Position numbers and translations under genes: made by a program. A model generated the notes under the pieces. The model did no database searches. It was not told the origin of the DNA and was given only the letters and a program-made list of their open reading frames with translations. 64,000 bases of DNA. It comes from Salticus scenicus. Taxonomy: Eukaryota; Arthropoda; Arachnida; Araneae; Salticidae. The stretch lies in the NCBI GenBank assembly GCA_963930645.1, contig CAWVNO010000528.1, positions 124,001 through 188,000 of the forward strand, given 5' to 3'. Numbering within the stretch: the stretch's first letter is position 1; each line of letters starts with the position of its first letter. Below, piece after piece: positions 58,173-64,000 of the stretch.

Positions 58173-58958
58173 CACTCGAACCTCCCATAAGGGACACCTC
58201 TATTTAAGGGACAAATTCTCTGGTCCCAGTCCCTAGGAATAGGGATGTTAATGTATTCACCTCCGTAGAAGGGACACTCTGTTTAAGGGACATCAAAATT
58301 TGCAAAAACCATGAAGGACTACAATTAATTAGTAATGTAAACATCCACATTGAAAAAAAATGTTTCAAAAACAGCAAACAGACAAACACCTATTTCGGAA
58401 TATTTTAAGTGTAACTAATATGAAAAAAAAAAATCAGTTATATTTTACAGGCACCTAAGTTTCTATTTTTTTAATTCTGTATTCAGTATGCATTTGCATA
58501 GCTGCCAACAACTGCATTTTTTCTCTACAATTTTTCTTCTTTTTTATAAAAGTATTATTCATAATAAATTTCTAGTACATTTCCTTAAATTTTCTGCGTT
58601 TAAATATGACGAAAATTTGCACTAAAAAATAGTGATATTAAAAATGTGTAGTAGTCTTGAGCTATTCATTTGCTTTGTAATTTTATAATTTGAATTAGAA
58701 ATTTATGTGCATAGGCAAGTTCAGTAAAATTGGTCCTAATATAATAATTAACTATATCATGTAAGTCATTTTCTTTTTAAATAGACTTGACTTTATTAGT
58801 GTGTAATTTGCATTGCCAAAGTGCATTGATTAATTGATGTGTAACTGAGTGTAAAGTCTATTTAAAAAATTTTCATTGACCCTCTGAATAAGGGACACCT
58901 CTATTTAAGGGACAAAATGTCTAGTCCCATGGGTGTCCCTTAATGAGAGGTTCGAGTG
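58173..58958. mobile_element. pogo/Tigger-like non-autonomous element, 786 bp
   Basis: CACTCGAACCTCCCATAAGG and inverted CACTCGAACCTCTCATTAAG are flanked by TA. The ends also hold AAGGGACACCTCTATTTAAG in the same orientation at both sides (58,188 and 58,894). The TIR with AACCTC and the TA duplication fit pogo/Tigger elements. No transposase. Confidence 0.82.
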
Positions 58959-59280
58959 TATATTATAGATGCACACTACATATGTGTACATTGATAAATA
59001 TGTCTAAAATAATTTTAAACATATGTAAAAAAAGAATCTGTTGTATAAATCAATATAGTTGTATAACCAGTATACTGAATTACAGAAACATTATTAACGT
59101 AATTTAAAAGCTTATATTATGTATAGTTTTAAAATAACATTAAAAAAAAAAAAAAAATAGAAATGTTGTGCCACTAAGAATTTAAGTAAAATGTGCGATT
59201 TTCAGAAATAATCTTTTTTCAAGATGCTTTTGTAGCAGTTTAAAATATAGTTTTATTTATTAATTTTCAGCAAAGATTGT

Positions 59281-59312
<32 letters not shown>

Positions 59313-60504
59313 GTACATTAAACTACAATGTTCATGCATTGTTAACAATACTTTTTAATTTTTGTAGGTGGGTGAACATTAATTAACCTAGAAACACATT
59401 GATAGAGAATTACCCCAGTCCACCAGACTTTCTTTATTTCAATACATTATTGTACTACAAAGTCTCAGGTTGAGTGGCTCGTACTACTGCATTTGTGACT
59501 GTTATAAGAACATTTCTTATATTATAATGATACTAATTTGAATAAAAATATTGGTAATAAATGCCTACATGGATTTTTTCTATCAGAATAGAATATTACT
59601 TATATTTTTACAATTTAAGTAAAATGATTGATAGTGTAAATATTTACATTATTATACATAAAAATACACAGAATAAAATACAAGTGTTGTACAATAATGT
59701 ATGAAGTTTTAAAAAATCATTAAAATCAAATAAATCTTGATTAAAAAAAAAAAAAAACTGTCTTGCAATGATTGTTATAGTTCAAAATACGAGAATGATT
59801 ATTTATCAGATTTAAAAAAAATGTAGGAAAGAGCACAGAAGGAAAGGTAGCAATGTACAAAAGTAAGGCTAAATAAATAAAACATTTTGATCTATCTCTA
59901 CGTGAATGGCTAAAAACAATCTGTTATAGTAAAAAGCTCATTATCTGATTGAGTGTTGAAATTCATCAATAAAAGAAAAAAATGTTCAGTTATGTTATAA
60001 TGTATTGTTATTAGCCACCAATATAAAGAGAACCCAAAATGTCATTTTTAAGACAACACTGAGAATCATGAATTAAAAAATAGTAGTAATAAAATAATTA
60101 TGCAGGAAGTCTTACTTATTCATTTGCAAGCTCAATTAAAGCTGAAGGGTTGGCTAGGAAACTGCAGGCCAAAGCTAGATTCCTTATATATTCTTCAGTA
60201 ACGTCTTAAATAAATAATCTGGGAAGAAAAATACAAAAGGCAAAAATTTAAAAAAAAAAAATAAATAAAAATAAAAAAACACTTATAAATATTGTATACA
60301 GGAAGAACAAAAAAAAAAAATCAGAGTTTACATTCCAACTGTAGGGGAAAAAAAAACATATCACGAGTAATATTTTATATTTAATAATTATCTCCAAGAA
60401 AAATCTAATTTTTAAAAACAAAAATTATGCCTAATCAAAAAATACCATCAACATGAAGTTACAATTTTCATAGTTTATATAATGTTAACTGTAATTTTAA
60501 ACTT

Positions 60505-60600
60505 TATATAAATATACGTATACACATGTGCACAGTAAGAATTTTTTATCTAATATAAATATACGTATACACATGTGCACAGGAAGAATTTTTTATCTAT
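60505..60600. repeat. 47 bp tandem duplication
   Basis: ATATACGTATACACATGTGC followed by ACAG.AAGAATTTTTTATCT occurs twice, 47 bp apart, nearly identical. Confidence 0.92.
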
Positions 60601-60874
60601 CTACAATAAAACAAAATTCTGCAATCAGAGAATCTGAGATCAGGTCTGGTATAATAAAAAGAAATAATATGATTCATAAAATGTGCAAAATTTGCATTTA
60701 CAAAGGAGAAAGTATAACTCTTTAGCTACGACATTGATTTATTAATATTAAGCTTATCTCATTTATAAATTGTTAAATTAACCTGCAGTGTTAGCTGCAC
60801 TGTTTTTGCTATTGTTATTAACACATAAATAGCAGAAGACTAAAAATACCAATTTAAAATCATTAAATAAAATG

Positions 60875-61385
60875 TGAGAGAAAGAGAAATTAATGGTTTG
60901 GCTTCTCTTCTAATTGTAAATTGCACACATATATTTAATATATATAAATATATAATATTTACAACATTTAGGGAAAAAATTACTCTTGAGAAAAACATAA
61001 CTAAATTTAATAAATTAAAAAGTATAGATATTCTAGAAAAGAGATAAAAACAGAGAGAGCGAAAGAGAAATTAATGGTTTGGCTTCTCTTCTAATTGTAA
61101 ATTGCACATATATAATATTTAATATATATAAATTTTTAATATTTACAACATTTAGGAAAAATATTACTCTTGAGAAAAACATAACTAAATTTAATAAATT
61201 AAAGCGTATACATATTGTAGATAAGAGATTCAAAACAGAGAAAGAGAAATTAATGGTTTGGCTTCTAATTGTAAATTGCACATATATAAAATTTAATATA
61301 TATAAATATATAATATTTACAATATTTAGGAAAATTACTCGTGAAAAACAAGTTAAAGAGTACACATATTCTAGATAAGAGAAAC
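60875..61385. repeat. ~180 bp tandem repeat, three copies
   Basis: GAGAAATTAATGGTTTGGCT followed by TCTAATTGTAAATTGCACA, ATATTTACAACATTTAGG and CTCTTGAGAAAAACATAACT repeats three times with small indels. Frames 61,033-61,407 (minus) and 61,079-61,378 (plus) are repeat artefacts. Confidence 0.92.
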
Positions 61386-61709
61386 CAAACCAATACAAGC
61401 AGTTCATGAGAAATCTTTGTTTATTCCCATTTTCTATGGTTCGTTAGAAAATTTTACAGTTGTTATTCACATATAAGTTAACTTCGGAATTACTGAATTT
61501 CTCATACTTAAATAACAACTTTCATTAATGAAATCAATCTTAAATTTTTTTATAATTTGAGAGAGCTAAATAAAACTACAAAAGTTTTAAAATAAATTTA
61601 AGCTTTCATGAACACATTTTTGCATTGTTTACTAAAGGTAATCAACTGATAAAGGCATGCTTGAATGGTTAAAAAGCAATGGAAATTCCGATTAAGTTTA
61701 CAATCAATA

Positions 61710-61885
61710 CTATTATTACACTAATATAAGTCAAATATCAGAAATGAAAATAAAATTAAATGATTTTGGATATGATTTGGAACTGCACTTAACTGCAGTT
61801 TATTACACTAATAAACTGCATTATTACACTAATATAAGTCAAATATCAGAAATGAAAATAAAATTAAATGATTTTGGATACTTAC
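61710..61885. repeat. ~108 bp tandem duplication
   Basis: TTATTACACTAATATAAGTC, AAATATCAGAAATGAAAATA and AAATTAAATGATTTTGGATA occur twice in the same order. Confidence 0.92.
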
Positions 61886-62376
61886 ATGATAATTATTTTC
61901 AAATCGTATTCAGGATGTAAAATCGTTGTCACAACACAGAACAGAAGTTTGGCAGTTGTGACGATTTCGTCGAAACGAAATCTACAACGTAATTCTCATT
62001 TTCACATAATCAACATGGCGCCGAGCGAAAAGCGAAAGCGACGGACGAGGGAAAAGTGGAATGGTTGGTTGTTGCATGAATGCGCATGCCCAGTTGCTCG
62101 TCCCATTTTTGTAAAAAGTACGCTGCATGCTTGTTGAATTCAACGTAAAAGGACACTTCATTGGGATGAATTCGCTCAATTGTGGAACACATTACGTCCA
62201 AGATATTTTTCTAATAATGTATGTCCAAATTTGGTTACTCACGACACATACTTTCAACATGATGGTTGAATTTATGTGAGCATGTGACAAAAATGGGATG
62301 TCAGTTCTCTGGAGGGACGTGTTTTCAACGTACGAGACGAGAAATGAACAAAATTTGGACGTATGTGCTGTGTGGG

Positions 62377-62525
62377 AGAGCGGTCTAAGGCAACACCTTC
62401 CGACTCATACAGGAGAAAAACCATATGTGTGTGAAGAATGTTCCAAAGCTTTTTCTCACAAGAGCACTTTAAGAAATCATATTCTCAATCATAAACGAGG
62501 TTTAAACATCTCATTTAAAAAGTAA
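62377..62525 (+). pseudogene. C2H2 zinc-finger gene, right arm copy, 3' part
   Basis: Resumes at SGLRQHLPTHTGEKP (end of finger 10), followed by a complete eleventh finger (YVCEECSKAFSHKSTLRNHI) and the tail KRGLNISFKK with stop. It matches the end of the left-arm gene, including the tail. It is separated from the rest of the gene by the 20.2 kb element. Confidence 0.88.
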
Positions 62526-64000
62526 ATTGGTGCCGTGAAGGTTTTGTAAAAATGGAATTACGAAATAATTTACCTGGAATGTAATTAAAAAAAGAAGTAA
62601 AAACAAGACTAAAATACAACTCATGGTGTTGACAATCAAAATTTTACTTATTATTATTATTTTTTTTTTTATCACGAATCATCTGGTTGCGATACCCGTT
62701 TTGAATCCTTGCCAAAATGACAAAAAAATTATAAAAACCGCCGAAGGTTTCCTACGATAAACCTATATTAAAGTAATTTTAAGAAATGAATATAGTAACC
62801 GATGTTACAGATTGAAATACTGTTAATCTACGACTTTATATTGAAGAATAGATTGAAATAATTCCAGTCGTATTAAATTAAATTTTGTTTACAAAGAATG
62901 CTTTGAATCTGGTGAAATTTTGCCATAGCCAGTTTGAAACGTATTTTGCAACTTCAGTAATACTTCCAGCCACTAATATAGCACTATTTTAATTTTTTGT
63001 TATCAAGAAAATCTATATAATATTTCTCTAATTTGGTCCAGTTACAATTATATTTGTAAAACGATACGATAATGATCTAATTAATAAAATACTTAATGGA
63101 AAAAAATAATGTTTAAGCACGTGGAATGATCTAATAAGAAAAAAAATGACATTTGACTGGTCAGATTATTTTCAAAAGTTGCTTCTTCGGTATCTTTCCA
63201 AGCATCATTTTTATCATTACTTTAAAAATTATGCAGATTGTGAATTATTATCATGAATCGACTAAAAAACGGCAATGGTAAAAAGTATAATCCATATAGG
63301 AATTAGTTTTTTAAAACAAAAAATCACACTAAAATAATTAAATAAAAAGTCATCGCCATCGGGGCGAGAAAAATTTAAATGGCATCATGGGGGTCCAGTA
63401 ATAAAATGGTGCTGCCTACGGATGTATGAAACTGGGTCGTCAACCATGAATTTTATTTTGAAACCTTTCTTCGAATGATTTTGGTTTCACCATTGCACAG
63501 TTTAATTTGATTCTAATAATAATTTGGCTTCTGGTAAATTAAATCTCAATTATTTGATAATATTTATGAGTTTCAAATTTTAAAGGTAACTAACAATAAA
63601 TAAAGTGCGAAAATGTTTACGGGCTTGCTAGTATTTTATAATTGGTTACAAAATATCTTTGAAATAAAATTTATATTACTGCAGTTGCTAAATAGTATAA
63701 ATGTTCTGAATTCAGGTAACATTTGTGTCATCCCTGTATACGCTACACTAACCCCCAACTAAAAATGAAAAGTGAAGCCATTGTCTGCAGTTTATATAAG
63801 TAAATTTTGTACTGTTTTTATTCTCTGCCCTAATAAAAAAGTATCTGATTCAGTGTTTCTGAGATCTCAATTTCAGAATAGCTTGTGGTAAATCCAGTTT
63901 TCGTTCACAGACAGAACACAGGAAGTATAAATCGGTGAAATTCCTCTTAAAACCAAACCAAGCTTTATTTAAAGAGAATGGTTGAAAATATAGAATGGAA
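62526..64000. other. right-arm copy of the 3' flank of the zinc-finger gene
   Basis: Non-coding. Pairs with 11,530-10,085. Contains the mirror of the possible Helitron-like terminus at 63,618-63,631 (ACGGGCTTGCTAGT). No gene recognised. Confidence 0.7.

Larger units (their letters stand above)
42181..62376. mobile_element. 20.2 kb TIR element (CACTA/EnSpm-like, tentative) splitting the zinc-finger gene
   Basis: The left end CCCACACAACACA and right end inverted CCCACACAGCACA are flanked by AGA (42,178-42,180 and 62,377-62,379). Removing the insert plus one AGA restores the finger frame (TTAAGAGCGGTCTAAGG), which fixes the ends. The left 400 bp is packed with direct repeats of the type TGTAAAATCAACCAAATTTGGATGTA; related TTGGACGTA motifs lie at the right end. 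A 3 bp duplication with subterminal arrays fits CACTA/EnSpm, although the termini are not CACTA. The interior is a mosaic of nested elements listed separately. No transposase was recognised. Confidence 0.78.
29463..64000 (-). repeat. right arm of giant inverted duplication (continues past window)
   Basis: Mirror image of the left arm. The last bases of the window (TAGAATGGAA) pair with 10,085 onward, so the true outer end is not visible. The arm is enlarged by a 7.0 kb insertion (34,156-41,178) and a 20.2 kb insertion (42,181-62,376). The left arm is uninterrupted at both points. Confidence 0.9.

Noticed and set aside
61033..61407. 124-codon minus-strand frame and the overlapping plus frame 61,079-61,378
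   Set aside because: Both are by-products of the ~180 bp tandem repeat; the repeat period is a multiple of three in places.
60505..61885. Possible CRISPR-like or satellite array
   Set aside because: Contiguous simple tandem duplications of three unrelated periods, with no spacers; ordinary local duplications.
62014..62137. ATGGCG start with product MAPSEKRKRRTREKWNGW
   Set aside because: Only about 41 codons, reads outward toward the end of the 20.2 kb element, no splice donor or motif. The ATG context is good, but I could not support a gene.

Overview
Kind of sequence. This is eukaryotic nuclear DNA, very AT-rich, full of homopolymer and dinucleotide tracts, with transposons from many superfamilies, a splice-acceptor-led exon and tandem-array C2H2 zinc-finger genes. 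The mix (Penelope-like element with GIY-YIG domain, mariner, hAT, PIF/Harbinger, THAP-bearing element, Gypsy, and zinc fingers of the YVCEECSKAFS type with TGEKP linkers) points to an arthropod. A spider is my best guess, but that is inference, not something the sequence proves. No bacterial, operon or CRISPR features are present.

Main result. From about 10,085 to the end of the window the sequence is one very large, asymmetric inverted duplication centred at 29,462. The left arm (10,085-29,461) and the right arm (29,463-64,000) are the same roughly 7.5 kb of sequence in opposite orientation. They have been inflated unequally by transposons that entered one arm after the duplication, and the uninterrupted arm preserves the empty site for each. 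Left-arm insertions: an 8.4 kb TIR element (12,995-21,362), a mariner (22,314-23,047) and a Penelope-like element (23,398-26,146). Right-arm insertions: a 7.0 kb element (34,156-41,178) that itself contains a 5.9 kb PIF/Harbinger-type element (35,215-41,147), and a 20.2 kb element (42,181-62,376). Removing these leaves arms of about 7.6 and 7.3 kb. Each arm carries one copy of a polydactyl C2H2 zinc-finger gene, divergently oriented about the centre. The left copy (11,541-12,431, minus strand) is intact with ten fingers. The right copy is split inside its tenth finger by the 20.2 kb element (41,337-42,180 and 62,377-62,525).

Layout. 1-836: the last exon of an unidentified small membrane protein (629-836) and upstream non-coding sequence. 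837-3,180: non-coding, with a two-copy tandem duplication. 3,215-4,735: a decayed Gypsy pol fragment (RNase H and integrase) interrupted by a palindromic TA-flanked MITE. 4,741-10,084: non-coding, with two tandem duplications and a PIF/Harbinger-type MITE. 10,085-29,461: left arm. 28,780-29,760: tRNA-like repeat units around the centre of symmetry. 29,463-64,000: right arm.

How it fits together. Apart from the exon at 629-836 and the left zinc-finger gene, I see no gene likely to be functional. The value of the window is structural: paired arms with empty and filled sites give the relative order of at least five insertions, exact ends and target duplications for elements that have no recognisable transposase, and one case where the same small THAP-bearing element sits 36 bp apart in the two arms. 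All alignments were made by eye, so percent identities are not given.
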